This document shows, one piece after another, positions 1 to 8,642 of a DNA stretch of 64,000 nucleotides. The notes beneath the pieces are model-generated. The model ran no database searches. It had not been told where the DNA came from and saw only the letters and a program-made list of their open reading frames with translations. The stretch's first letter is position 1, and the number at the start of each line of letters is the position of its first letter. The translations under genes were made by a program, and so were the position numbers. The DNA is from Rhizobium lentis. Lineage in GTDB: Bacteria > Pseudomonadota > Alphaproteobacteria > Rhizobiales > Rhizobiaceae. The stretch spans positions 248,001-312,000 of the forward strand of contig NZ_JACHBD010000010.1 of NCBI RefSeq assembly GCF_014200175.1, in the 5' to 3' direction.

Positions 1-1399
1 CGACCGTCACCTGATCCATCCGCAGATGCGGCTGACCGACGCCGACCGGAACCCATTGGCCCCCCTTGCCGCAATTGCCGATGCCGGTGTCGAGCTTCAT
101 GTCGTTGCCGATCATCGTGACCCGCTTCATCGCATCGGGCCCGTTGCCGATCAGCATCGCGCCCTTGATGGGCGCGCCGACCTTGCCGTTCTCGATCAGG
201 TATGCCTCGGTGCAGCCGAAGACGAACTTGCCGGAGGTGATATCCACCTGGCCGCCGCCGAAGGAGACGGCATAGATGCCCTTCTTCACCGAGGCGATGA
301 TTTCATCAGGCGTCTTGTCGCCGCCGAGCATGTAGGTGTTGGTCATGCGCGGCATCGGCACATATGCATAACCCTGGCGGCGTCCGTTGCCAGTGGGCGC
401 CATGCCCATCAGCCTGGCATTCTGCCGATCCTGCATATAGCCGACGAGCTTGCCGTTCTCGATCAGAACATTGTAGCCGGACGGAGTGCCCTCGTCGTCC
501 ACGGTGATCGAGCCGCGGCGGTTGTCGATCGTGCCGTCGTCGACGACGGTGACACCGGGTGCTGCCACCATCTGGCCGAGAAGGCCGGCAAAGGCTGACG
601 TCTTCTTGCGGTTGAAATCGCCTTCCAGCCCGTGACCGACCGCCTCGTGCAGCATCACGCCCGGCCAGCCGGAGCCGAGAACGACATCCATCGTGCCGGC
701 CGGCGCATCGATCGCCTCGAGATTGACGAGCGCCTGGCGCAGCGCCTCGTCGGCGCCGAACTTCCAGCTTCCCGTTGCGATGAAATCGCCGAAGCCGATG
801 CGGCCGCCCTGGCCATAGGAGCCGCTTTCCTGCCGATCGCCTTCGCCGACCACGACCGAGATATTGATGCGCGTCATCGGGCGGATGTCGCGCACCCGAT
901 GGCCGTCGGCGCGCAGGATGTCGACCATCTGCCAGCTTGCCGCGACCGAAGCCGTCACCTGCCGTACCTTATCGTTCTTGTTCCTCAAATAGGCATCGAT
1001 CTCGGTCAGCACCTTCACCTTTTCCTCGAAGCTCGGAGAGCCGATCGGATTTTCGTCGGTATAAAGCTTGCGGTTGGTCCGCTGGGGTGCTGCGGCATAG
1101 CTGCCGGCATAACCGCGCGTCACCGCACTGACGGCATCAGCGGCCCGTTTCAGCGCCGTGACGGAAAGATCGCCCGCATGCGCGTAGCCGACCGCTTCAC
1201 CGGCAACGGCACGCAGTCCGAAACCCTGCTCGGTATTGAAGCTGCCACCCTTCAGCCGGCCATTGTCGAAGGTCAGCGCTTCGGCCTGCGCATGCTCGAT
1301 GAACAGCTCGCCGTCATCGGCGCCGGACAGAGCCTCGGCGACCAGACCGCGCATGGTGGCGTCGTCGGCATCGAAAAGCGTCAGGAGATCGGTGGTCAT
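1..1399 (-). CDS. tldD: Metalloprotease TldD, C-terminus cut by window edge
   Basis: The minus-strand frame reads from an ATG at 1399 to the window edge without a stop, giving 466 codons. TldD proteins are about 470 residues, so only the last few residues are missing. The metal-binding signature HEAVGH followed by GLEGD is encoded near 625-660, and Gly-rich TldD/PmbA blocks follow (GTPSGY, ARLMGMAPTGNGR, SFGGGQVDITSG). The family works with TldE/PmbA to degrade unfolded or modified peptides in the cytoplasm; the partner gene is not in this window. No other gene is co-oriented with it here. The identification is firm; the exact 3' end cannot be seen. Confidence 0.93.
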   Translation of the reverse strand, partial: MTTDLLTLFDADDATMRGLVAEALSGADDGELFIEHAQAEALTFDNGRLKGGSFNTEQGFGLRAVAGEAVGYAHAGDLSVTALKRAADAVSAVTRGYAGSYAAAPQRTNRKLYTDENPIGSPSFEEKVKVLTEIDAYLRNKNDKVRQVTASVAASWQMVDILRADGHRVRDIRPMTRINISVVVGEGDRQESGSYGQGGRIGFGDFIATGSWKFGADEALRQALVNLEAIDAPAGTMDVVLGSGWPGVMLHEAVGHGLEGDFNRKKTSAFAGLLGQMVAAPGVTVVDDGTIDNRRGSITVDDEGTPSGYNVLIENGKLVGYMQDRQNARLMGMAPTGNGRRQGYAYVPMPRMTNTYMLGGDKTPDEIIASVKKGIYAVSFGGGQVDITSGKFVFGCTEAYLIENGKVGAPIKGAMLIGNGPDAMKRVTMIGNDMKLDTGIGNCGKGGQWVPVGVGQPHLRMDQVTV

Positions 1400-1607
1400 G
1401 GTCTGGCTCCAATGGGCATGCGTTCGGGAATGCGCTTACTCCCTAGATAGGGTTCTACCTGATAAAGAGTGAAGCCCTGCGGCCAAATTATTCCTTGTGG
1501 GGCAAGTTCATTTCAGGAGATGGGAGTGCGCGCGAAGGAGATATCTGCGTTTTTCGCTTTACGTTCAGGGGCGCCCCCGCGCCAGCGTCAAGCTTGACTG
1601 GAACGTC

Positions 1608-1704
1608 ACCCCATCCTCCGTCATCCTCGGCCTTGAGCCGAGGATCCATACCCGCCCACTGATGGATGCCGCGTGGATACTCGGGTCAAGCCAGAGGGTG
1701 GGAT
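1608..1704. repeat. Paired palindromic intergenic repeats
   Basis: The tldD-IalB gap (1400-1771) holds no credible gene. It contains a palindrome around 1621-1648 (cctcggccttgagccgagg) and a degenerate inverted partner near 1675-1700 (ctcgggtcaagcc). The same family (Y-ctcgggtcaagcccgag-R) recurs at 18.8-19.6 kb and 31.1-31.8 kb, always between genes. It is probably a rhizobial palindromic repeat rather than a functional site of these genes. Confidence 0.7.
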
Positions 1705-1771
1705 GAGCCTTTGGAGCACGTGCAGCGAGGGAAGTTGGAAGACGAGCCTAGTGGCGCCGCGCTCGCATGCC

Positions 1772-2410
1772 CTACGGCAGCGCATCGAAACCCTCAGCGA
1801 AACCCTTGAGGTCGACGGGGATGCCGATGCCTTCTTCGGGGGTCTGAAAGACGATGAAGGTTGCCTGGGCGCCGCTGCGGAAGGTCTTCAGCAACTCGTC
1901 CTCGAGCACGACCTCGGCATAGCAGCCATCGGCGAAGCAGCGCACGAAATAGGCGCGGCCGATATCCTTGCCGTCGACATTGAGGCCGAGACCGTTCGGC
2001 AAGAGCACGCCGAGCGGTGCTAGCACGCGCAGGATCTTCGACTTGCGGTCGGCCGTCTTCAGCACGACGACGGAAAGCCCGACTTCTGGCCGGTCCTCGG
2101 CGATGACGTTCTGCATCAGCGCGCATTGTTCGGCCGAAGCGCCGGCCGGCTTGTCGCAGACAACAGACCAGGCGCCATGATTGGATTTCACCGTGCCCGG
2201 CGCCTGCGGCTGTGTCTGGCCGGGCGTCGCCGGTTCGACCTTCGGGCTGGCGGCGTTCGGCTGCTGCGGGGTGGGGGCAGGGGCGGCCGGGGCTGGCGCG
2301 GTGGGCGCGGCCGGGGAGGGGGCGGGTTGCTGTGCGAAAACGGGCGTCGCCGTGGCAGCCGCGATGCTGGCAGTCACGACGAGCGACTGCGCGAGGGAAC
2401 GGAAACCCAT
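1772..2410 (-). CDS. Invasion-associated locus B (IalB) family secreted protein
   Basis: This 212-residue protein starts MGFRSLAQSLVVTA and has a typical Sec signal peptide ending near AFAQQ (TPVFAQ). A Pro/Ala-rich linker (about residues 25-65) leads into an IalB-type domain with the hallmark SWxVxCDKP-like segment (GAWSVVCDKPAG), paired cysteines (QCALMQ; VRCFADGCYAEV) and a closing SGAQATFIVFQTPEEGI block. The start at 2410 was chosen over the longer frame because AGAGG lies just upstream and the extension would run antisense through coxB. IalB homologues are periplasmic or outer-membrane proteins linked to host-cell invasion in Bartonella; the role in rhizobia is not established. It is transcribed divergently from coxB. 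Confidence 0.87.
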   Translation of the reverse strand: MGFRSLAQSLVVTASIAAATATPVFAQQPAPSPAAPTAPAPAAPAPTPQQPNAASPKVEPATPGQTQPQAPGTVKSNHGAWSVVCDKPAGASAEQCALMQNVIAEDRPEVGLSVVVLKTADRKSKILRVLAPLGVLLPNGLGLNVDGKDIGRAYFVRCFADGCYAEVVLEDELLKTFRSGAQATFIVFQTPEEGIGIPVDLKGFAEGFDALP

Positions 2411-2746
2411 GAAAACCTCTGGATATCGAATCATTGCGGCTATTGTTGAAGCTGCCCACCGAAAATGAAAAGCCCCACCCCGTGAAAACCGGGGGACTGC
2501 GGCAGAAATTGGACCTTTCGACAAGAATGTGCGGCGGCCGGATTGGCCGGAAAGGCGTTTTTTCATATGCTGATGAAAAACTTGGGATGTTTTGCCGTCC
2601 GCGCCTGCCTGCTCTTTAAGCAAAAATGCCGCATAGACAATTGCTCTGGCCTGTTGCGGCAAATGCCAAACTGTGGTTTGAAGCGCTGAAGATGGCAAGG
2701 ATTCTGCGTTGGTTTTGCAGGTCAAGCGCTCGAGGGAGATAATAAG
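2411..2746. other. Divergent intergenic region, IalB gene / cox operon
   Basis: This 336-bp gap separates two divergent starts and must hold promoters for both. I see one clean inverted repeat, TTTTTCAT (2559-2566) and ATGAAAAA (2573-2580) with a 6-bp spacer, which could be an operator or a weak hairpin. No promoter boxes could be assigned with confidence. The longest reading frames here look like chance. Confidence 0.4.
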
Positions 2747-3634
2747 GTGATGAAGAAGGCTTATGCAGCTCTGACCGCGCTGGTCTGTCTGCTTTTTGCT
2801 TCCGGCACATATGCCGACCAGCCGAAGCCGTGGCAGGCGACGCTGCAGCCGGCGGCGACGCCGATCATGCGGGAAATCCACTGGTTCGAACAATATACGC
2901 TGTGGTTTATCGTTCCGATCACGCTCTTCGTTCTGATCCTGCTCATCGTCGTCTGCTTCAAGTTCCGCGCCAGCGCCAATCCGGTGCCTTCGAGGACGAG
3001 CCACAACACGCTGATCGAGGTCATCTGGACCGTGGGGCCGGTCCTGGTGCTGCTCCTTCTCGCCATTCCCTCCTTCAACCTGCTGACGGCGCAGCTGACG
3101 CTGCCCGAAAACCCCGATGTGACGATCAAGGCGACCGCCACGCAGTGGCAGTGGAACTATGAATATGAAGGTTCGGGTGACAGCCCGCTCGCCTTCGATT
3201 CCTATCTTCTGAAGGATCAGGACCGCGCCGCTGCCGGCAAGGAAGATAAGTCGATCTATCCCAGGCTTCTGGCCGTCGACAACGAGCTGGTCCTGCCTGT
3301 CAACAAGACGGTGCGCGTCCTCGTGACCGCGGCACCCACCGACGTCATCCACGCTTTCGCCATGCCGTCCTTCGGCATCAAGATCGACGCCGTGCCGGGC
3401 CGTTTGAACGAGACCTGGTTCAAGGCCGAGCGCGAAGGCCTGTTCTATGGCCAGTGTTCCGAGCTCTGCGGCAAGGACCATGCGTTTATGCCGATCGCCA
3501 TCCGCGTCGTCTCCGAGGACAAGTACAAGCAGTGGCTGAGCGCGGCCGCCAGCGACCTGCCCGGCGCCTACAAGACACTCATGGCCGCAACCGATGGTCC
3601 CGCAAAGGCCGTCGACGTCGCCGAAGCACAGTAA
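2747..3634 (+). CDS. coxB: Cytochrome c oxidase subunit II
   Basis: Subunit II of the aa3-type oxidase accepts electrons from cytochrome c at its CuA centre. The protein (295 aa) has a signal peptide (cleavage near TYADQ), two membrane helices (about residues 50-75 and 95-115) and a periplasmic cupredoxin domain. The CuA ligands are present: His in VIHAFAMPSFG, then C-S-E-L-C-G-x-D-H-x-x-M near residues 240-252. GTG at 2747 is immediately followed by ATG at 2750; GGGAG at 2734-2738 is 8 bases from GTG, so either may be used. It is the first gene of the cox operon, 18 bp before coxA. Confidence 0.96.
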   Translation: MMKKAYAALTALVCLLFASGTYADQPKPWQATLQPAATPIMREIHWFEQYTLWFIVPITLFVLILLIVVCFKFRASANPVPSRTSHNTLIEVIWTVGPVLVLLLLAIPSFNLLTAQLTLPENPDVTIKATATQWQWNYEYEGSGDSPLAFDSYLLKDQDRAAAGKEDKSIYPRLLAVDNELVLPVNKTVRVLVTAAPTDVIHAFAMPSFGIKIDAVPGRLNETWFKAEREGLFYGQCSELCGKDHAFMPIAIRVVSEDKYKQWLSAAASDLPGAYKTLMAATDGPAKAVDVAEAQ

Positions 3635-3652
3635 TCAAAGGGGATCGGGACA

Positions 3653-5353
3653 ATGGCTGGACCTTCCGCTCACGACGATCATTCTCACGCCCATCACGAT
3701 CACGCGCACGATGATCACGATCACCATGATCACGGGCACAAGCCGAGCTTTGTCAATCGCTGGCTGTTCTCGACCAACCACAAGGACATCGGCACGCTCT
3801 ACCTGATCTTCGCGATCATCGCCGGCATCATCGGCGGCGCGCTGTCGGTGGCCATGCGCATGGAGCTGCAGGAGCCGGGCATCCAGATCTTCCACGGCCT
3901 GGCCTCCATGGTCTACGGCTATGAGGGCGATGCCGCCATCGACGGCGCCAAGCAGATGTTCAACATGTTCACCACCGCGCACGCGCTAATCATGATCTTC
4001 TTTATGGTCATGCCGGCGATGATCGGCGGTTTCGCCAACTGGATGGTGCCGATCATGATCGGCGCCCCCGACATGGCCTTCCCGCGCCTGAACAACATCT
4101 CCTTCTGGCTGATCGTTCCGGCCTTCGCGCTGTTGCTTCTGTCGATGTTCGTCGAAGGTCCGGCCGGCGCCTACGGCACGGGTGGCGGCTGGACGATGTA
4201 TCCGCCGCTGGCAACGAGCGGCACGCCGGGACCGGCGGTGGATCTGGCGATCTTCGCGCTGCACATTGCCGGCGCCTCGTCGATCCTCGGTGCGATCAAC
4301 TTCATCACCACGATCCTCAACATGCGCGCTCCCGGCATGACGCTGCACAAGATGCCGCTCTTTGCCTGGTCGGTGCTGATCACCGCCTTCCTGCTCTTGC
4401 TGTCGCTGCCGGTTCTGGCGGGCGGCATCACCATGCTGCTGACCGACCGCAACTTCGGCACCTCCTTCTTCTCTCCGGAAGGCGGCGGTGATCCGATCCT
4501 CTACCAGCACCTGTTCTGGTTCTTCGGTCACCCCGAGGTTTACATTCTCATCCTGCCGGGCTTCGGCATGATCAGCCACATCATCTCGACCTTCTCGAAG
4601 AAGCCGATCTTCGGCTACCTGGGCATGGCCTACGCCATGGTCGCAATCGGCGCCGTCGGCTTCGTCGTCTGGGCCCACCACATGTACACGGTCGGCCTGT
4701 CGCTTGATGCGCAGCGTTACTTCGTCTTCGCCACCATGGTCATCGCCGTGCCGACGGGCGTGAAGATCTTCTCCTGGATCGCGACGATGTGGGGCGGCTC
4801 GATCTCGTTCCGCACGCCGATGCTCTGGGCGATCGGTTTCATCTTCCTGTTCACGGTCGGCGGCGTCACCGGCGTCCAGCTTGCCAATGCCGGTCTCGAC
4901 CGGTCGCTGCATGACACCTATTACGTCGTGGCTCACTTCCACTACGTTCTGTCGCTCGGCGCCGTCTTCGCGATCTTTGCCGGCTGGTACTACTGGTTCC
5001 CGAAGATGACCGGCTACATGTACAACGAGTTCCTCGGCAAGCTGCATTTCTGGGTCATGTTCATCGGCGTCAACCTGGTGTTCTTCCCGCAGCACTTCCT
5101 TGGTCTCGCCGGCATGCCGCGCCGCTACATCGATTATCCGGATGCCTTTGCCGGCTGGAACTATGTTTCCTCGATCGGCTCCTACATCTCGGCCTTCGGC
5201 GTGCTGATCTTCCTCGTCTCGGTCTTCGAAGCCTTCGCCAAGAAGCGCATCGCCGGCGAAAATCCGTGGGGCGAGGGTGCGACGACTCTGGAATGGCAGC
5301 TGCCTTCGCCGCCGCCCTATCACCAGTGGGAACAGTTGCCGCGCATCAAGTAA
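3653..5353 (+). CDS. coxA: Cytochrome c oxidase subunit I (aa3 type)
   Basis: This is the catalytic haem a/a3-CuB subunit, with proton-pumping channels across about 12 membrane helices in 566 residues. The hallmark HPEVYILILPGFG (CuB His and cross-linked Tyr) and the haem-ligand segment YYVVAHFHYVLS are present, as is WAHHMYTVG. The N-terminus is unusual: 12 of the first 29 residues are His, interspersed with Asp, before the conserved KPSFVNRWLFSTNHKDIG start. The ATG at 3653 follows AAAGGGGATCGGGACA. It lies 18 bp after coxB and is followed by a strong hairpin before ctaB. Confidence 0.97.
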   Translation: MAGPSAHDDHSHAHHDHAHDDHDHHDHGHKPSFVNRWLFSTNHKDIGTLYLIFAIIAGIIGGALSVAMRMELQEPGIQIFHGLASMVYGYEGDAAIDGAKQMFNMFTTAHALIMIFFMVMPAMIGGFANWMVPIMIGAPDMAFPRLNNISFWLIVPAFALLLLSMFVEGPAGAYGTGGGWTMYPPLATSGTPGPAVDLAIFALHIAGASSILGAINFITTILNMRAPGMTLHKMPLFAWSVLITAFLLLLSLPVLAGGITMLLTDRNFGTSFFSPEGGGDPILYQHLFWFFGHPEVYILILPGFGMISHIISTFSKKPIFGYLGMAYAMVAIGAVGFVVWAHHMYTVGLSLDAQRYFVFATMVIAVPTGVKIFSWIATMWGGSISFRTPMLWAIGFIFLFTVGGVTGVQLANAGLDRSLHDTYYVVAHFHYVLSLGAVFAIFAGWYYWFPKMTGYMYNEFLGKLHFWVMFIGVNLVFFPQHFLGLAGMPRRYIDYPDAFAGWNYVSSIGSYISAFGVLIFLVSVFEAFAKKRIAGENPWGEGATTLEWQLPSPPPYHQWEQLPRIK

Positions 5354-5366
5354 AGCGTGCGGAAAA

Positions 5367-5395
5367 CCGGACGCCGCATTCCATACGGCGTCCGG
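5367..5395 (+). other. Perfect 10-bp hairpin between coxA and ctaB
   Basis: CCGGACGCCG (5367-5376) and CGGCGTCCGG (5386-5395) form a perfect 10-bp stem with a 9-nt loop, 13 bases after the coxA stop. It has no T-tract (TAAGGAAATT follows), so it is more likely a 3'-end stabiliser or processing site for the coxBA message than a terminator. The functional reading is inference. Confidence 0.65.
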
Positions 5396-5416
5396 CGTAA
5401 GGAAATTCAGGACGGA

Positions 5417-6370
5417 ATGATGACGGTTATCGACAATCACGAGGCGCTTGCAGAGGACGGCGAAATGTCGGAAGCGAGCGCGCGCGATTATTTCGAGCTC
5501 TTGAAGCCACGGGTCATGTCGCTCGTGGTCTTCACCGCCTTTGCCGGCCTGGTGCTGGCGCCGGGCCACATCAACCCCGTCCTCGGCCTGATCGCCATCC
5601 TTTGCATCGCCGTCGGCGCCGGCGCCTCCGGCGCGCTGAACATGTGGTACGACGCCGATATCGACGCCGTCATGAGCCGCACGGCCAAGCGCCCAATTCC
5701 GGCCGGCCGCGTCGCGCCGTCGGAGGCGCTCGCCTTCGGCTTGGTGCTGTCGGGCTTTTCGGTGGTCATTCTCGGCCTTGCCGTCAACTGGCTGTCGGCC
5801 GGCATCCTTGCCTTCACCATCTTCTTCTACGCCGTCATCTACACCATGTGGCTGAAGCGTTCGACGCCGCAGAACATCGTCATCGGCGGTGCCGCCGGCG
5901 CCTTTCCTCCGATGATCGGCTGGGCGTGCGTCACGAATTCGGTGACGATCGAGAGCACCGTTCTCTTCCTGATCATCTTCCTGTGGACGCCGGCGCATTT
6001 CTGGGCGCTTGCCCTGTTCAAGATGCGCGATTACGAGGCCGTCGGCGTGCCGATGCTGCCGAACGTCGCCGGCGAGCGGGTGACCAAGCATCAGATCGTC
6101 GCCTATGCGGTGCTGACCGCCATCTGCGCGGTGCTGCCCTCCGTCCTCGGTTTCGCAAGCTTCGGCTACGGTCTCGTCGCCGCCGCTCTCGGCGCGATCT
6201 TCATCTACTGTTCCATCGCCGTCTGGCGCATGCCGGACGGCGATCTGAAGATGATCCCGGCAAAGAAGCTCTTCGCCTTCTCGATCTTCTACCTCTTCGC
6301 CGTATTTTCAGCCCTGATGATCGACCGGCTGGCTTCGGTCTTGGTTTCGCACGCTGGAGGTTGGTTCTGA
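5417..6370 (+). CDS. ctaB: Protoheme IX farnesyltransferase (haem O synthase)
   Basis: CtaB adds a farnesyl group to haem b to make haem O, the precursor of haem A used by CoxA. The 317-residue UbiA-family membrane protein carries the prenyl-diphosphate binding motif NMWYDADID followed by SRTAKRPIP (about residues 75-95) and the second motif region YTMWLKRSTPQNIVIGG. About nine membrane helices are visible. I chose ATG 5417 (MMTVIDNHEALAED) because AGGACGG precedes it; the open frame reaches back to 5357 across the coxA-ctaB hairpin, which is unlikely to be coding. It overlaps coxF by one base. Confidence 0.95.
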   Translation: MMTVIDNHEALAEDGEMSEASARDYFELLKPRVMSLVVFTAFAGLVLAPGHINPVLGLIAILCIAVGAGASGALNMWYDADIDAVMSRTAKRPIPAGRVAPSEALAFGLVLSGFSVVILGLAVNWLSAGILAFTIFFYAVIYTMWLKRSTPQNIVIGGAAGAFPPMIGWACVTNSVTIESTVLFLIIFLWTPAHFWALALFKMRDYEAVGVPMLPNVAGERVTKHQIVAYAVLTAICAVLPSVLGFASFGYGLVAAALGAIFIYCSIAVWRMPDGDLKMIPAKKLFAFSIFYLFAVFSALMIDRLASVLVSHAGGWF

Positions 6371-6510
6371 TGGATCTGGTCAAGCTCACCGAAAAGCAGA
6401 TGAAGTCGCGCCGCAACCGCAACATCGCCCTCGGGCTGGTGCTGGCCGGCCTTGTCGTCCTCTTCTATGCGATCACGATCGTCAAGATCGGCGGGGGAAT
6501 GGCCGGATGA
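6370..6510 (+). CDS. coxF: CoxF-like small membrane protein of the oxidase operon
   Basis: This 46-residue protein begins MDLVKLTEKQMKSRRNRN and has one membrane helix (roughly residues 19-39, IALGLVLAGLVVLFYAITIV), with a basic cytoplasmic N-terminus. Its ATG overlaps the ctaB stop (TGATG) and its own stop overlaps the ctaG ATG (ATGA), so the three are translationally coupled. Small proteins in this position occur in rhizobial and Bradyrhizobium cox operons (CoxF) and are presumed assembly factors; the biochemical role is unknown. Confidence 0.85.
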   Translation: MDLVKLTEKQMKSRRNRNIALGLVLAGLVVLFYAITIVKIGGGMAG

Positions 6511-7115
6511 GCGAAAAAGCCGCCGCACCCAGGAAGGAGGGCCGCAACAACGGCGCCGTCGTCATGATGTGCCTGAGCTTCGTCTTCGGCATGGGCGCGA
6601 TGAGCTATGCCGCCGTGCCGCTCTACCGCATCTTCTGTCAGGTGACCGGCTATAACGGCACGACGCAACGCGTCGAGCAGATGTCGAGCGTCGTGCTCGA
6701 CCGCAAGATGCGCGTCACCTTCGACGCCAATGTCGCCCCCGGCCTGCAGTGGAATTTCAAGCCGGTCGAGCGCGAGGTCAATCCGAAGATCGGCGAAACC
6801 ATCCAGGTCAATTTCGTCGCCGAGAACCGGTCGACCGAAACCCAGCGCGGCCAGGCGGTGTTCAATGTCACGCCGGGCGAGGCGGGCGCCTATTTCAACA
6901 AGGTGCAGTGCTTCTGCTTCACGGAAACGGACCTGAAGCCGGGCGAGAAGCTGGAGATGCCGGTCGTGTTCTATATCGACCCTGAAATCGTCAAGGCTGT
7001 GGAATCGAAGGATATCCACACGGTGACGCTGTCATATACGTTCTACCCGAAAGAGGGTCCGAAGCCTGTCGCTTCGAATGAGGGTGGAACGGTGAAGATT
7101 GAAAAGAAACTTTGA
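6507..7115 (+). CDS. ctaG: Cytochrome c oxidase assembly protein CtaG/Cox11
   Basis: Cox11-type proteins deliver copper to the CuB site of subunit I. The 202-residue protein has a single N-terminal membrane helix (about residues 18-40, VVMMCLSFVFGMGAMSYAAV), the conserved PLYRIFCQVTGYNGTTQ segment, and an Ig-like periplasmic domain containing the copper-binding CFCF motif (FNKVQCFCFTETDLKPGE). It starts within the coxF stop codon and precedes coxC by 60 bp, the usual arrangement for an oxidase assembly operon. Confidence 0.96.
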   Translation: MSEKAAAPRKEGRNNGAVVMMCLSFVFGMGAMSYAAVPLYRIFCQVTGYNGTTQRVEQMSSVVLDRKMRVTFDANVAPGLQWNFKPVEREVNPKIGETIQVNFVAENRSTETQRGQAVFNVTPGEAGAYFNKVQCFCFTETDLKPGEKLEMPVVFYIDPEIVKAVESKDIHTVTLSYTFYPKEGPKPVASNEGGTVKIEKKL

Positions 7116-7175
7116 TCAAGGCTCGTTTCCGGCTATGCCGGGAGCGAAGTGAGGAAGACATCCGGGGATAGCCAC

Positions 7176-8054
7176 ATGGCCGATGCGCATCAGAAGAACC
7201 ACGACTACCACATCATCGATCCGAGCCCGTGGCCGATTCTCGCCTCGCTCGGCGCCTTCATCATGGCGATCGGCGGCGTCTGCTATATGCGTTACCTGAA
7301 CGGCGGCTCCTTCAAGGTCGCCGGCGCCGAATTGGCCAATCCCTGGCTCTTCTATATCGGCCTGGTGCTGGTTCTCTACGTCATGTACGGCTGGTGGGCC
7401 GATACGGTAAAGGAAGCCCATGAGGGCTCTCACACCCGCGTCGTCTCGCTGCACCTGCGTTACGGCATGATCATGTTCATCGCTTCGGAAGTGATGTTCT
7501 TCGTCGCCTGGTTCTGGGCCTATTTCGACGCCAGCCTCTATCCGCACGAGGCGATCCAGGCCTCGCGGCTCGCCTATACTGGCGGCGTCTGGCCGCCGAA
7601 GGGCATCGAAGTCCTCGATCCCTGGCACCTGCCGATCTACAACACCGTCATCCTGCTGCTCTCGGGCACGACCGTGACCTGGGCGCACCATGCGCTGCTG
7701 CACAACGACCGCAAGGGCCTCATTCAGGGCCTGACGCTGACCGTGCTGCTCGGCATCCTGTTCTCCTGCGTGCAGGCCTACGAATATGCTCACGCTCCGT
7801 TCGACTTCAAGAATTCGATCTATGGCGCGACCTTCTTCATGGCGACCGGCTTCCACGGTTTTCACGTCCTCGTCGGCACGATCTTCCTCCTGGTCTGCCT
7901 GCTGCGTGCGCTTCGCGGCGACTTCACCCCGAAGCAGCATTTCGGCTTCGAGGCAGCCGCCTGGTACTGGCACTTCGTCGACGTCGTCTGGCTGTTCCTG
8001 TTCTTCTGCATCTACGTCTGGGGCGGCTGGGGCGCACCCGTCGCCGCAGGCTGA
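7176..8054 (+). CDS. coxC: Cytochrome c oxidase subunit III
   Basis: Subunit III is a seven-helix protein that stabilises the oxidase core. The 292-residue product starts MADAHQKNHDYHIIDPSPWP and contains the family blocks WWADTVKEAHEGSHT, ASEVMFFVAWFWAYFDAS and GFHVLVGTIFL, ending in AAWYWHFVDVVWLFLFFCIYVWGGW. ATG 7176 is preceded by GGGGATAGCCAC; the frame open from 7149 adds a non-conserved leader. It closes the cox operon and is followed by an intrinsic terminator. Confidence 0.96.
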   Translation: MADAHQKNHDYHIIDPSPWPILASLGAFIMAIGGVCYMRYLNGGSFKVAGAELANPWLFYIGLVLVLYVMYGWWADTVKEAHEGSHTRVVSLHLRYGMIMFIASEVMFFVAWFWAYFDASLYPHEAIQASRLAYTGGVWPPKGIEVLDPWHLPIYNTVILLLSGTTVTWAHHALLHNDRKGLIQGLTLTVLLGILFSCVQAYEYAHAPFDFKNSIYGATFFMATGFHGFHVLVGTIFLLVCLLRALRGDFTPKQHFGFEAAAWYWHFVDVVWLFLFFCIYVWGGWGAPVAAG

Positions 8055-8079
8055 TCAGGAAGTCAGCTTCAAACAGAAG

Positions 8080-8104
8080 GGCGGGCCTCGGGTCCGCCTT
8101 TTTT
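8080..8104 (+). terminator. Rho-independent terminator of the cox operon
   Basis: GGCGGGCC (8080-8087) pairs with GGTCCGCC (8091-8098) through an 8-bp stem with one G-T wobble and a TCG loop, followed directly by six T residues. It lies 25 bp after the coxC stop. Confidence 0.9.
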
Positions 8105-8166
8105 GTCTTTGGCCAAACGCTCCGTCATCGAGGGGCTTGACCCACGACGCGGCCCCTGACTACCTG

Positions 8167-8430
8167 CTACGATTGAGTGAGAATAACCAAGGTCTCCGGC
8201 AATACTCCGTCATACTCCATCGCATCCGCCGCTTGCTTGGACTTCATAAATTCTTCCAGGCGGCCCATGTCGGGGACGTCCATGACCAGGCCAACTCGGT
8301 TGGATCCTTGTGGATCGACGAACGTACGAATGTTTGTGCAGCCTAGGGGCTCGAAAACCTCTTTGCGGCGTGGTGAAGTGAGCCAATGTTTGACGTCTTT
8401 GACGTCGTGATAGGCCAATATGGTAGGCAT
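8167..8430 (-). CDS. Conserved small protein, ferredoxin-like fold likely
   Basis: The 87-residue product begins MPTILAYHDVKDVKHWLTS and ends ETLVILTQS. The alternation of short strands and helices (a YHDV start, then VGLVMDVPDMGRLEEFMKS) resembles small dimeric alpha/beta-barrel proteins, but I recognise no catalytic motif. GGAGGATGCT precedes the ATG, a good ribosome-binding site. It lies on the minus strand between the cox terminator and the HIT-like remnant, in a block with less biased third positions than the cox genes. Confidence 0.6.
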   Translation of the reverse strand: MPTILAYHDVKDVKHWLTSPRRKEVFEPLGCTNIRTFVDPQGSNRVGLVMDVPDMGRLEEFMKSKQAADAMEYDGVLPETLVILTQS

Positions 8431-8642
8431 AGCATCCTCCGCTCAAAGCCAATTAGAACACTACGCCGCGATTGATCACATTGATATTACCCGGATGGGC
8501 GGGGCGCAGCGTCGTCGGCAAATGGCAAAGATGTCGACGCTCTCGTCGCTTCCGGCCCCAGCTTCGCATTAGAAGCAATCATGGTAGCATTTGCTACCGG
8601 ACTTCGCATCGAAAGCTCGGGTCAAGTCGGTCAAACCTGAGC

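Noticed and set aside
2435..3481. Long N-terminal extension of the IalB gene
   Set aside because: It runs antisense to coxB and has no similarity to the family; ATG 2410 with AGAGG and a signal peptide is a better start.
3986..6091. 701-codon minus-strand frame opposite coxA/ctaB
   Set aside because: It is antisense to strongly conserved genes and has a His/Arg/Asp-rich composition typical of GC-rich shadow frames.
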